From positions 186,001-250,000 of the forward strand of contig NZ_FNCF01000002.1 of assembly GCF_900100695.1 (NCBI RefSeq): a DNA stretch of 64,000 nucleotides, in the 5' to 3' direction. Below the pieces are notes generated by a model. The model saw only the letters and a program-made list of their open reading frames with translations. It was not told where the DNA came from and searched no databases. The stretch is from Klenkia brasiliensis (lineage in GTDB: Bacteria > Actinomycetota > Actinomycetes > Mycobacteriales > Geodermatophilaceae). Both the position numbers and the translations under genes were made by a program. Shown here piece by piece: positions 43,791-52,192 of this stretch (the first letter of the stretch is position 1; each line of letters starts with the position of its first letter).

Positions 43791-44800
43791 GGCAGGTTCC
43801 GATCTGCGAGCAGGGGGAGAGACGGGTCGAACGGGGGCAGCGCCGACCTGCGTCTCGCGATGGCGCTGAGGGCTTCGAGGACGACGCGGTTGGCCAGGGC
43901 TGCGGTGATGTCGGCGTGGTCGTACGGCGGGGAGACCTCGACGACGTCGATGCCCACGACCGGCAGCTCCAGGCAGATCCGGCGGACGGAGTCCAGCAGC
44001 TCGCGGGCGGTGAGGCCGCCGGGTTCAGGTGTGCCGGTGCCGGGGGCGTGCCCGGGGTCGCAGACGTCGATGTCGACGGAGAGGAAGACGCCGTCGCACT
44101 CGTCGGTGGCGATGGCGAACGCCTCGGTCAGGCAGGTCTGCAGCCCGCGGTGGCCGATCTCGGCCATCTCGTAGGAGCGCATCCGCTGCTGCGCCATCCA
44201 GTCCAGCGTCTCCGGCGGCGGCCAGTAACCGCGCAGCCCGACCTGCAGGAACCGGTCCCCGCGCAGCGCGCCGCTCTCGATGAGCCGGCGCATCGGCTGG
44301 CCGTGGCCCCACAGCGACCCGAACTCGATGTCGCCGGTGTCGGCGTGCGCGTCGAAGTGGATCATCGACACCCGGCCGTGGCCGAGGACGTCGGCCACCC
44401 CGCCGGCGTCGGGGAAGGCGATCGAGTGGTCGCCGCCCAGGACGACCGGGATCGCACCGGCCCGGACGACGTCGGCCACCGCCGAGCGCAGCGCGGGCAG
44501 GGCCTGCTCGATGCCGCCGGAGTACATCTCGACGTCCCCGGCGTCCAGCACGCGCAGGTCGCGCAGCCCGTCGGTGCGCAGCGCCAGCGAGGGCCGGGAG
44601 CCGTCGTGCGGCAGGTAGTCGGTCATCCGGATGGCCTGCGGCCCGAACCGGGTGCCGGGACGGTGGCTGGTGCCGCCGTCGAAGGGGGCACCCAGCACCA
44701 CGACGTCGGCGCCGGCCATCGAGGCGGGGTCGGTGTGGTCGCACCGGTCGACGCCGAGGAAGGTGATGTCCGGGCCGAACTGCGTGCCGTAGCGCGCCAT
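43787..44800 (-). CDS. Ureohydrolase (agmatinase / guanidinobutyrase family), second copy
   Basis: 337-residue arginase-fold enzyme with a full Mn site: GGDHS, HFDAHADTGD and [22 protein letters not shown]. The C-terminal VSPPYDHADITAALANR is shared in type with the first copy but the two differ widely elsewhere. Start chosen at the ATG preceded by GGGGGAG. Co-transcribed with the amine oxidase; the two would convert agmatine or a guanidinoamine in either order. Confidence 0.92.
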   Translation of the reverse strand: MARYGTQFGPDITFLGVDRCDHTDPASMAGADVVVLGAPFDGGTSHRPGTRFGPQAIRMTDYLPHDGSRPSLALRTDGLRDLRVLDAGDVEMYSGGIEQALPALRSAVADVVRAGAIPVVLGGDHSIAFPDAGGVADVLGHGRVSMIHFDAHADTGDIEFGSLWGHGQPMRRLIESGALRGDRFLQVGLRGYWPPPETLDWMAQQRMRSYEMAEIGHRGLQTCLTEAFAIATDECDGVFLSVDIDVCDPGHAPGTGTPEPGGLTARELLDSVRRICLELPVVGIDVVEVSPPYDHADITAALANRVVLEALSAIARRRSALPPFDPSLPLLADRNLP

Positions 44801-44817
44801 CTCTCCCCCTAGCTCAC

Positions 44818-44830
44818 GACGGAAACCGTC
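44818..44830. promoter_or_regulatory. Inverted repeat in the ureohydrolase / aldehyde dehydrogenase promoter region
   Basis: GACGG-AAA-CCGTC, perfect 5-base arms around AAA, in the 108-base divergent region. A compact operator is likely; the Lrp/AsnC protein at 35557 is one candidate binder. Confidence 0.4.
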
Positions 44831-44908
44831 GATACGGTGTTCCGCAGCGACGCTATCCGTTGTCAGCGGCGGCGTCGAGACGCGTCGTCCCCCCGATCGG
44901 AGCCCACC

Positions 44909-46279
44909 ATGAGCGAGTACGCCGTCGTCGACCCCGCCACCGGCGAGACCGTGGCCAGCTACCCCACCGCCACCGACGAGCAGGTCGAGGCCGCGATCGC
45001 CGCGGCCACCGCCGCGCACCGGGGCTGGTCGCGCAGCTCGACGGCGGCCGAGCGCGCCGAGCTGGTGCGCCGGGTCGCGCAGCTGCACCGGGAGCGGAAG
45101 GCCGAGCTCGCCGCGCTGATCGTGCGCGAGATGGGCAAGACGATCACCGCCGCGGAGGGCGAGGTCGACTTCGCCGCCGACATCTACGAGTACTACGCGG
45201 ACGTCGCGGAGCGGATCACCGCCGACCAGCCGATCGACCTGGCCGAGGGCTCGCAGGGCACCGCGGTCATCCGGCGGGCCTCGCTCGGCCCGCTGCTGGG
45301 CGTCATGCCGTGGAACTTCCCGTACTACCAGGTGGCCCGGTTCGCCGGCCCCAACCTGGTCATCGGCAACACCATCATCCTCAAGCACGCCCCGCAGTGC
45401 CCGGAGTCCGCCGCCGCGATCGAGCAGGTCTTCCGCGACGCCGGCTTCCCCGAGGGCGCCTACGTCAACGTCTACGCCAGCAACGACCAGGCCGCGGCGA
45501 TCATCGGCGACCCCCGGGTGCAGGGCGTCTCGCTCACCGGCTCCGAGCGGGCCGGCACTGCCGTGGCCGAGGTGGCCGGCAAGCACCTGAAGAAGGTGGC
45601 GCTGGAGCTCGGCGGCTCCGACCCGTTCATCCTGCTGTCCACCGACGACCTCGACGCCGCCGTGGGCTCGGCCGTCGACGCCCGGATGGACAACAGCGGG
45701 CAGTCCTGCAACGCCGCCAAGCGGTTCGTCGTGCACGCCGACCTCTACGACGAGTTCCTGGCCAAGCTCACCGAGCGGATGACCGCCATCGAGCCCGGCG
45801 ACCCCTCCAAGGCCGACACCGAGCTGGGCCCGCTGTCCTCGCTGCGGGCCGCGGAGACCCTCGAGCAGCAGGTGCAGCGGGCGGTGGCCGCCGGCGCCAC
45901 CCTGGTCGCGGGCGGCACGCGGGAGGGCGCGTTCTTCTCCCCGACCGTGCTCACCGGCGTCGGCCCGGACAACCCGGCCTACGGCGAGGAGTTCTTCGGC
46001 CCGGTCGCGGTCGTGCACTCCGTCCCCGACGAGGACGCCGCGGTGGAGCTGGCCAACGACACCGGCTTCGGGCTGGGCTCCTACGTGTTCACCACCGACC
46101 CCGAGCAGGGCGAGCGGGTGGCCGACCGGATCGAGGCCGGCATGGTCTACGTCAACCTGGTGCTCGCCGACTCCCCGGAGCTGCCCTTCGGCGGCATCAA
46201 GCGCAGCGGCACCTCGCGCGAGATGGGCCTGCTGGCCGCCGACGAGTTCGTGAACAAGAAGCTGGTGCGCATCGGCTGA
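44909..46279 (+). CDS. NAD(P)+-dependent aldehyde dehydrogenase (succinate-semialdehyde / aminobutanal type)
   Basis: 456 residues. PWNFPYYQVARF and ELGGSDPFILL mark the cofactor domain, and C267 in NSGQSCNAAKRF is the catalytic thiol. The GSQGTAVIRRASLGPLLGVMPWNF start is typical of GabD-like enzymes. It would oxidise the aldehyde made by the amine oxidase (4-aminobutanal, 4-guanidinobutanal or succinate semialdehyde). ATG start at 44909, just before the first conserved strand. Confidence 0.93.
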   Translation: MSEYAVVDPATGETVASYPTATDEQVEAAIAAATAAHRGWSRSSTAAERAELVRRVAQLHRERKAELAALIVREMGKTITAAEGEVDFAADIYEYYADVAERITADQPIDLAEGSQGTAVIRRASLGPLLGVMPWNFPYYQVARFAGPNLVIGNTIILKHAPQCPESAAAIEQVFRDAGFPEGAYVNVYASNDQAAAIIGDPRVQGVSLTGSERAGTAVAEVAGKHLKKVALELGGSDPFILLSTDDLDAAVGSAVDARMDNSGQSCNAAKRFVVHADLYDEFLAKLTERMTAIEPGDPSKADTELGPLSSLRAAETLEQQVQRAVAAGATLVAGGTREGAFFSPTVLTGVGPDNPAYGEEFFGPVAVVHSVPDEDAAVELANDTGFGLGSYVFTTDPEQGERVADRIEAGMVYVNLVLADSPELPFGGIKRSGTSREMGLLAADEFVNKKLVRIG

Positions 46280-46359
46280 TGCTCAGCCGGGGCCTGGGTC
46301 GGTCACAGGGCGGGGTCCGAGGGTGGTCGGTGCAGCGACCCCCTCGACCAGGAGCGACC

Positions 46360-46770
46360 GTGACCGACCCCCAGCAGCACCCCTACCCCTCGGCCACCCC
46401 GCCGGCGCACACCCAGGCGCAGCCGTGGGCCGGTGGCGAGCCGCACGTCGACGCCGCGGCGTACCCCGCCGAGGGGCCCACCCCGGCGCCGCGGCGCCGG
46501 GCCCGGGTGGCGCTGGTCGCCGCGGTCGCCGTCGGCGCGGTCGCGCTGGGGGGCGGCGGGTTCGCCGTCGGCCGGGCCACCGCGCCCGACGGCACGGCGG
46601 CCACCACCGACCAGCAGGTGCCCGGCGGTGGTCAGTTCGGCACCCCGCCCGACGGCGGCCAGCTGGGCACCCCGCCCGACGGCGGCCAGTTCGGCACCCC
46701 GCCCGGCCAGGACGGCACCACCGACGGCGGGACGACGACCGACGGCGGGACGACGGAGCCCACCACCTGA
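46360..46770 (+). CDS. Small single-pass membrane protein with Gly-Thr-Pro repeats
   Basis: 136 residues. Pro/His/Ala-rich cytoplasmic head (about 1-47), one membrane helix (48-70, VALVAAVAVGAVALGGGGFAVG), then an outer tail with three copies of a nine-residue unit GGQ(F/L)GTPP(D/G) and a Thr/Gly-rich end. Encoded by a 27-base tandem repeat at 46627-46707. No known domain; probably a cell-envelope protein. GTG start with GGAG upstream. Confidence 0.6.
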   Translation: MTDPQQHPYPSATPPAHTQAQPWAGGEPHVDAAAYPAEGPTPAPRRRARVALVAAVAVGAVALGGGGFAVGRATAPDGTAATTDQQVPGGGQFGTPPDGGQLGTPPDGGQFGTPPGQDGTTDGGTTTDGGTTEPTT

Positions 46771-46858
46771 CCCGGCGGCCGATGAGTTCTGGGCGGCACG
46801 GGTGTCCGAAGGGGTGACGGGGCCGGGGACGCCGGCCCGTGACCCCGAGGAGCACCCC

Positions 46859-47266
46859 GTGCGCATGGTCTTCGTGAACCTGCCCGTGTCCGACGTCGAC
46901 GCCGCGAAGGCGTTCTACGCCGGTCTGGGCTGGCAGCTCAACGAGCAGTTCTCCGACGAGGGCACGGCGTCCTTCGTCGTCTCCGAGACGATCACCGCGA
47001 TGCTGCTCAGCCGGGAGAGGTTCGCCGGGTTCCTGCCCGAGGGTGCCGAGGTGGGCGACCCGGCGCGGCAGGTGTCGGTGATGACCGCCCTGTCGGCGGA
47101 CAGCCGCGAGGAGTGCGACGACCTGCTGGCCCGGGCGGTGGCCCACGGCGGCCAGCAGTTCGCCCAACCCCAGGACCACGGCTTCATGTACGGCACCAGC
47201 TTCGCCGACCCCAGCGGCAACGTCTGGGAGGCGGTCTGGATGGACCCGTCAGCCCTCGCGGGCTGA
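46859..47266 (+). CDS. VOC-family (glyoxalase/bleomycin-resistance) protein
   Basis: 135 residues, one pair of beta-alpha-beta-beta-beta units. FVNLPVSDVDAAKAFYAGLGW opens the fold; the C-terminus HGFMYGTSFADPSGNVWEAVW supplies the usual ligand-site Tyr and Glu. Activity unknown. GTG start with GAGGAG upstream; an ATG two codons later is possible. Confidence 0.85.
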   Translation: MRMVFVNLPVSDVDAAKAFYAGLGWQLNEQFSDEGTASFVVSETITAMLLSRERFAGFLPEGAEVGDPARQVSVMTALSADSREECDDLLARAVAHGGQQFAQPQDHGFMYGTSFADPSGNVWEAVWMDPSALAG

Positions 47267-47277
47267 CGGAGGAAGGA

Positions 47278-47328
47278 CCCCCTCGCCCCCCAGCCCGAGC
47301 AAGCTCGGACCGGGTCCCTGCGAGGGGG
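47278..47328. terminator. Bidirectional terminator-like hairpin
   Basis: CCCCCTCGC (47278-47286) pairs with GCGAGGGGG (47320-47328), and a second hairpin, CCGAGC-AA-GCTCGG (47295-47308), lies in its loop. It separates two convergent genes, so it should end transcription from both sides. No U-tract, which is usual in high-GC actinobacteria. Confidence 0.65.
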
Positions 47329-47341
47329 CCGTTCCCTCAAC

Positions 47342-47701
47342 TCACCTGCGGGCCAGCTGGCGCTCGCCGTTGGCGCCGGTGGAGTAGGGCAGCTGGTAGT
47401 GCGCGAACACGTTGGGCTCGTCGGCGGCGGTGAGCTCGCCGTCGGTGTCGATGCTCGGGGCGGCCTTGGCCAGGTCGCGGGAGTAGGCCACCCGGACCTC
47501 GCGGGGGCCGACGGTGGAGTCCTTGAGGGGGATGAACACCAGCGACTTCCCGCCGATCAGCCCGCCGACCTCGACCCCGATGAACGAGGGCTCGTCGTTG
47601 ACGACGTCCACGTAGATCGACTCGAGCGTGCCGATCTTGTGGCCCTCGGGGTCGACGACGTTCTCGCCACGCCAGTCGCGGATGTTGCCTGCGGGGATCA
47701 T
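47342..47701 (-). CDS. PRC-barrel domain protein
   Basis: 119 residues with one PRC-barrel: NIRDWRGENVVDPEGHKIGTLESIYVD, ending in GVEVGGLIGGKSLVFIPLKDS. Such proteins are common, often stress-linked, in actinobacteria; the partner is unknown. ATG start. Confidence 0.85.
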   Translation of the reverse strand: MIPAGNIRDWRGENVVDPEGHKIGTLESIYVDVVNDEPSFIGVEVGGLIGGKSLVFIPLKDSTVGPREVRVAYSRDLAKAAPSIDTDGELTAADEPNVFAHYQLPYSTGANGERQLARR

Positions 47702-47797
47702 TCTCGGGCCTCCGTGTCCAGGGCCCCCGCGGTCGAGGGCCGGTCACCGCGGCCATGCCCCGGATGGGTCGCGCGCAATCGTCCGCGCCCGAGTGAC

Positions 47798-48292
47798 TTA
47801 CGTCGTCAGCAGCGCCTCGATGGCCGAGCGGACCTCGGGGGCGGTGGGCTCGGTGCGCGGCCGGAACCGGGCCACCACCTCGCCGTCGGCGGACAGCAGC
47901 CACTTCTCGAAGTTCCACTGCACCGGACCGGCCTGCCCGTCGGCGTCGGGGACCTCGGTCAGCGAGCGGAACAGCGGGTCGGCGTCCGGCCCGTTGACCT
48001 CGACCTTCGCCGTCATCGGGAAGGTGACCCCGTAGGTCGCCGAGCAGAACTCCTGGATCTCCTCCGCCGTGCCGGGCTCCTGGCCGGCGAACTGGTTGCA
48101 GGGCACGCCCACGACGGTGAACCCGCGGTCGCCGTACTCCTGCTGCAGCTGCTCGAGCTGGGTGTACTGCGGGGTCAGCCCGCAGCGGCTGGCCACGTTC
48201 ACCACCAGCGCCGGGCGGCGCCCGGTGAGCTCGCCGAGGGTGGTCGGCTCGCCCTGCAGCGTGGTGACGGGGACGGCGTCGAGGTCGGTCAT
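47798..48292 (-). CDS. Glutathione peroxidase-like thiol peroxidase
   Basis: 164 residues, thioredoxin fold of the glutathione-peroxidase type. The peroxidatic Cys is in NVASRCGLTPQY, the resolving Cys motif is VPCNQFAGQEPG, and WNFEKWLL supplies the catalytic Trp and Asn. Lacking selenocysteine, it probably uses thioredoxin or mycothiol systems. Two bases separate it from the DUF2237 gene, in an operon with glucose-6-phosphate dehydrogenase. Confidence 0.93.
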   Translation of the reverse strand: MTDLDAVPVTTLQGEPTTLGELTGRRPALVVNVASRCGLTPQYTQLEQLQQEYGDRGFTVVGVPCNQFAGQEPGTAEEIQEFCSATYGVTFPMTAKVEVNGPDADPLFRSLTEVPDADGQAGPVQWNFEKWLLSADGEVVARFRPRTEPTAPEVRSAIEALLTT

Positions 48293-48294
48293 GG

Positions 48295-48729
48295 TCAGGG
48301 CGAACCCGCGGGGGGCGGCGGGGATTCCAGCCCGGACACGTCGTCGGGGACGTCGACCGCCTGCGCCCGCAGCATCTCCAGCGGCACGACCTCCAGCGCG
48401 GCGATGTTGGTCGCGGCCAGCACCACCCCGGCGGGGACGCCGGCCTCGTAGGCCTGCCGCCACCGGACGGCGACGACGCACCACCGGTCACCCGGCACCA
48501 GGCCGGGGAAGCCGAACTCCGGGCGCGGCGTGGTCAGGTCGTTGCCCAGCCCGGCCTGCAGGGCCAGGAACTCCGCGGACACCACCGTGCAGACGGTGTG
48601 GCTGCCGATGTCCTCGGTGCCGGTGCAGCACCAGCCGTCGCGGTAGAAGCCGGTGACCGGGTCGGTGCCGCACTGCTCCAGCGGCCCGCCGAGCACGTTG
48701 CGCTCGCCCGGGACGAACGGTCCGCTCAC
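48295..48729 (-). CDS. DUF2237 family protein
   Basis: 144 residues. NVLGGPLEQCGTDPVTGFYRDGWC, DIGSHTVCTVVSAEFL and FGFPGLVPGDRWCVVAVRW match the DUF2237 family, small cysteine-containing proteins of unknown role. Its GTG overlaps the glucose-6-phosphate dehydrogenase stop, so it depends on that gene for translation. Confidence 0.88.
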   Translation of the reverse strand: MSGPFVPGERNVLGGPLEQCGTDPVTGFYRDGWCCTGTEDIGSHTVCTVVSAEFLALQAGLGNDLTTPRPEFGFPGLVPGDRWCVVAVRWRQAYEAGVPAGVVLAATNIAALEVVPLEMLRAQAVDVPDDVSGLESPPPPAGSP

Positions 48730-50069
48730 GCCGGGCCGTCCGAGCCGGCCGCGTACTCGGCCATCGGGACATCGTCGGCGGCCCAGGCGTCCAGCACCGG
48801 CTGCACGATGCGCCAGCCCTGCTCGGCCTCGACGTCGGAGATCGACAGCGTCGGGTCCCCGGCGAGCATCTCGCGCAGCAGCAGGCCGTAGGCGGGCAGG
48901 TCCTGCTCCGGCGAGGTCGCCCGCAGCACCTCCCGCTCCAGGTCGAAGGGGTCGCCCGCGCCGTTGAGGTTGATCTCCAGCGCGATGCCGTCGGGGGACA
49001 GCTGCAGGCGCAGCACGTCGGGCTCGGGCTGCTCGTCGGCGAAGGCCAGGTGGGGCACCGGCTTGAAGCGGACGACGATCTCCTTGCGCTTGGTGCCCAG
49101 GGCCTTGCCGGTGCGCAGCCGGAACGGCACCCCGCTCCAGCGCCAGTTCTCCACGGTGACGGTGAACTCGGCGTAGGTCTCGGTCATCCGCGACGGGTCC
49201 ACGCCGTCCTCGTCGACGTAGGCGGGCAGCTCCCGGTCGCCGATCCGGCCGGCGGTGTACCGGCCGCGCACGCTGTGCGCGGGGTCGCTGCGCACCGCGC
49301 GCAGCACGTCGGCCTTGCGGGCCTGCAGGGTGGCTGCGTCCAGCGCCTGCGGCGGCTCCATGGCCACGACGGCGAGCAGCTGCAGCAGGTGGTTCTGCAG
49401 CATGTCCCGCAGCGCCCCGGCCTTGTCGTAGTAGCCGGCGCGGCCCTCCAGGCCCAGGTCCTCGTCGAAGACCACGTCCACCGACTCGACGTGCTGGGCG
49501 TTCCAGACCGGCTCGAAGATGCGGTTGGCGAACCGCAGGCCCAGCACGTTGAGCACGGTCTGCTTGGCCAGGAAGTGGTCGATCCGGAACACCGCCTGCT
49601 CCGGGACCAGGTCGTGCAGCACCTCGTTGAGCCGGTGCGCGTCCTCGATGCCGGTGCCGAACGGCTTCTCCACGACCACCCGCGCGCCCTCGGGCAGGCC
49701 CACCTCGGCCAGCGCGGTCAGCGTGGGCAGGAAGACGGTGTTGGGCAGCGCCAGGTAGACCACCGGGACGCCGCGCACCCGCTCCAGCGCGCGGCGCAGG
49801 TCCGCGGCGCTGGTCACGTCGCCGTGCTCGTGGCCCAGCTGGGCGACGACCCGCTCGCGGGCGTCCTCCTCGAGGTCGGCGGCGTGCGCGGTCAGCCGCT
49901 CCCGCGCCCACTCGCGGTAGCGGTCGTCGTCCCAGTCCTGCTGGCTGACCGCCAGCACCTCGACCTCGTCGTCGAGCACCCCGCGGGCGTACAGCTCGGC
50001 CAGGCTGGGCAGCAGCAGCCGCCCGGTCAGGTCTCCGGAACCACCGAGCACGACGAAGGAACGCTCCAC
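48726..50069 (-). CDS. zwf: Glucose-6-phosphate dehydrogenase
   Basis: 447 residues. GGSGDLTGRLLLPSL is the NADP loop; RIDHFLAKQTV carries the substrate-binding His and catalytic Lys in the usual DHFLxK form. Shorter than most bacterial Zwf (490-510), as in one actinobacterial paralogue type. It makes NADPH, which fits a stress operon with the peroxidase. GTG start. Confidence 0.92.
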   Translation of the reverse strand: MERSFVVLGGSGDLTGRLLLPSLAELYARGVLDDEVEVLAVSQQDWDDDRYREWARERLTAHAADLEEDARERVVAQLGHEHGDVTSAADLRRALERVRGVPVVYLALPNTVFLPTLTALAEVGLPEGARVVVEKPFGTGIEDAHRLNEVLHDLVPEQAVFRIDHFLAKQTVLNVLGLRFANRIFEPVWNAQHVESVDVVFDEDLGLEGRAGYYDKAGALRDMLQNHLLQLLAVVAMEPPQALDAATLQARKADVLRAVRSDPAHSVRGRYTAGRIGDRELPAYVDEDGVDPSRMTETYAEFTVTVENWRWSGVPFRLRTGKALGTKRKEIVVRFKPVPHLAFADEQPEPDVLRLQLSPDGIALEINLNGAGDPFDLEREVLRATSPEQDLPAYGLLLREMLAGDPTLSISDVEAEQGWRIVQPVLDAWAADDVPMAEYAAGSDGPA

Positions 50070-50131
50070 GGGCGAGCCCCTTCCCGGCGGAGGGCCTTCC
50101 GAACCGCCCCCGACCTGGCAGGGTGCACGGC

Positions 50132-52102
50132 GTGACGCTGTGGTCCCCGACACCCGAGTCCGCCGCCGCCTCCCAGCTGGGACGCTTCGCCGCCTGGGTC
50201 GAGGAGCGGCGGGGGCTGCCGCTGGGCACCGACTACGACGCGGTCTGGGCCTGGTCGACCGGGCACCTGGACCAGTTCTGGGCCGACGTCGCCACCTGGT
50301 TCGACGTGTTCGGGGGCGAGCCGCCGGTCGAGGACGACGAGGTGCTCCGCTCCCGCGCCATGCCCGGCGCCGAGTGGTTCCCCCGCCGGACGACGAACCT
50401 GGCCCGCCTCGCGCTGCGGCACGCCACCGACGAGCGGCCGGCGATCGTGTCGGTGCGCGAGACCGCCGACGGGCTCACCGACCCGCACGAGCTGTCCTGG
50501 GCCGACCTGCGCGGCCAGGTCGGCGCGTTCGCCGCGACGCTGCGCCGGCTCGGGGTGCAGCGCGGTGACCGGGTGGCCGGCTACCTGCCCAACGTGCCCG
50601 AGGCCGTCGTCGCCTTCCTGGGCTGCGCCTGCATCGGCGCGGTGTGGTCGGCCTGCGCGCCGGACTTCGGCCCCCGCGCAGTCCTCGACCGGTTCGCCCA
50701 GATCGAGCCGGTGGTGCTGGTCGCCGTCGACGGCTACCGGTTCGGCGGCCGCGAGCACGACCGCCGCGACGTCGTCGCCCAGCTGCGGGACTCGCTGCCC
50801 ACGGTGCGGACGACGATCGCGCTGCCCCGCCTGGGCGACGAGCTGCCCGACGGCGCGCTGGCCTGGTCCGAGGCGGTGGCCGACGTCCAGGAGCCGGTGC
50901 CCGAGGAGCTGCCCTTCGACCACCCGCTCTGGATCGTCTACTCCTCGGGCACCACCGGGCTGCCCAAGGGCATCGTGCACGGGCACGGCGGGGTTGCCCT
51001 GGAGCAGCTCAAGCAGGGCGGCCTGCACCTGGACGTCGCCCCCGGGGACCGGTTCTCCTGGTACGCCTCCACCGCCTGGATCATGTGGAACATCGCGTCC
51101 TGCTCGCTGCTGACCGGCGCGACGCTGGTCGTGCACGACGGCGCACCCGGCTTCCCGGCGCTGGACGCGCAGTTCGCCGTGGCCGCCGCCTGCCGGACCA
51201 CCTACCTGGGCACCAGTGCCGGCTACCTGTCCGCCTGCGAGAAGGCCGGGCTCCGCCCCGGGGACGACCACGACCTGTCCGCGCTGCGGGGCATCGGGTC
51301 GACCGGGTCGCCGCTGCCGGCCTCGACCTTCGAGTGGGTCTACGCGGCGGTCAAGCCCGACGTGTTCCTGGGGTCGCTGTCCGGCGGCACCGACGTGGCC
51401 ACCGGGTTCATCGGCTCCTCGGTGCTGCTACCGGTGGTGGCCGGCGAGCTGCAGCGGCCGATGCTCGGGGTGGCCGCGGCGTCGTGGGACGAGGACGGCC
51501 ACCCGGTGGTCGGCGAGCTCGGCGAGCTGGTGGTCACCGAGCCGATGCCGACGATGCCGCTGCGGTTCTGGGGCGACGCCGACGGCTCGCGCTACCGGGA
51601 GGCGTACTTCGAGCCGTGGCCGGGGGTGTGGCGGCACGGCGACTGGCTGGAGATCACGCCCACCGGCAGCTGCATCATCACCGGCCGCTCGGACTCCACG
51701 CTCAACCGCGGCGGCGTCCGGATGGGGACGGCGGACCTGTACGCCGCGGTGGAGAGCATCCCGGCGATCGCCGACTGCGTCGTCCTCGGCGTCGAGCAGC
51801 GCGACGGCGGCTACTGGATGCCGCTGTTCGTGCAGCTGGCGCCGGGGTTCGAGCTGACCGGTGCCCTGGTCGCCGAGATCCGGGAGGCGGTGAAGCGGGA
51901 GGCGAGCCCGCGGCACGTGCCCGACGAGGTCGTCGTCGTCCCCGGGGTGCCGCACACCCGCACCGGCAAGCGGCTGGAGGTCCCGCTCAAGCGCCTGTTC
52001 CAGGGCGTGCCTCCCGAGAAGGCGCTCAACCTCGGCGCCGTCGACGACGCCGAGGTGGTGCAGCACTACGTGCAGCTGGCGCAGGAACGCGGCGTGCGCT
52101 GA
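50132..52102 (+). CDS. Acetoacetyl-CoA synthetase (acetoacetate-CoA ligase)
   Basis: 656 residues of the ANL adenylating family: phosphate loop IVYSSGTTGLPKGIVHGHGG, YASTAWIMWNIASC, GGTDVATGFIGS and the C-terminal GRSDSTLNRGGVRMG and RTGKRLEVPLKR, with the Lys for adenylation. It activates acetoacetate to acetoacetyl-CoA. The start at 50132 has GGCAGGG eight bases upstream; an in-frame GTG at 50123 is possible. With the acyl-CoA dehydrogenase it fits ketone-body or branched-chain/fatty-acid use. Confidence 0.92.
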   Translation: MTLWSPTPESAAASQLGRFAAWVEERRGLPLGTDYDAVWAWSTGHLDQFWADVATWFDVFGGEPPVEDDEVLRSRAMPGAEWFPRRTTNLARLALRHATDERPAIVSVRETADGLTDPHELSWADLRGQVGAFAATLRRLGVQRGDRVAGYLPNVPEAVVAFLGCACIGAVWSACAPDFGPRAVLDRFAQIEPVVLVAVDGYRFGGREHDRRDVVAQLRDSLPTVRTTIALPRLGDELPDGALAWSEAVADVQEPVPEELPFDHPLWIVYSSGTTGLPKGIVHGHGGVALEQLKQGGLHLDVAPGDRFSWYASTAWIMWNIASCSLLTGATLVVHDGAPGFPALDAQFAVAAACRTTYLGTSAGYLSACEKAGLRPGDDHDLSALRGIGSTGSPLPASTFEWVYAAVKPDVFLGSLSGGTDVATGFIGSSVLLPVVAGELQRPMLGVAAASWDEDGHPVVGELGELVVTEPMPTMPLRFWGDADGSRYREAYFEPWPGVWRHGDWLEITPTGSCIITGRSDSTLNRGGVRMGTADLYAAVESIPAIADCVVLGVEQRDGGYWMPLFVQLAPGFELTGALVAEIREAVKREASPRHVPDEVVVVPGVPHTRTGKRLEVPLKRLFQGVPPEKALNLGAVDDAEVVQHYVQLAQERGVR

Positions 52103-52137
52103 TCGGTGTGATCCTCGCCGGAGCGGGTGCCCGGATG

Positions 52138-52153
52138 GTTACCCGCCGGTAAC
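52138..52153. promoter_or_regulatory. Candidate TetR-type operator before the acyl-CoA dehydrogenase
   Basis: GTTACC-CGCC-GGTAAC, a perfect 6-base inverted repeat 39 bases upstream of the GTG start. TTACC-N4-GGTAA sites are typical of TetR repressors controlling acyl-CoA pathways in actinobacteria. No TetR gene is intact in the window. Confidence 0.5.
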
Positions 52154-52192
52154 TTGGCAGCGACCCCGCCCGACGACGTGCAGGAGACCGCA

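Noticed and set aside
44801-46018. Apparent N-terminal extension of the second ureohydrolase
   Set aside because: It is antisense to the aldehyde dehydrogenase and low-complexity; the ATG at 44800 has a strong ribosome site.
46627-46707. Short regular repeats considered as CRISPR
   Set aside because: Repeats are directly adjacent without spacers and lie in frame in a coding sequence.
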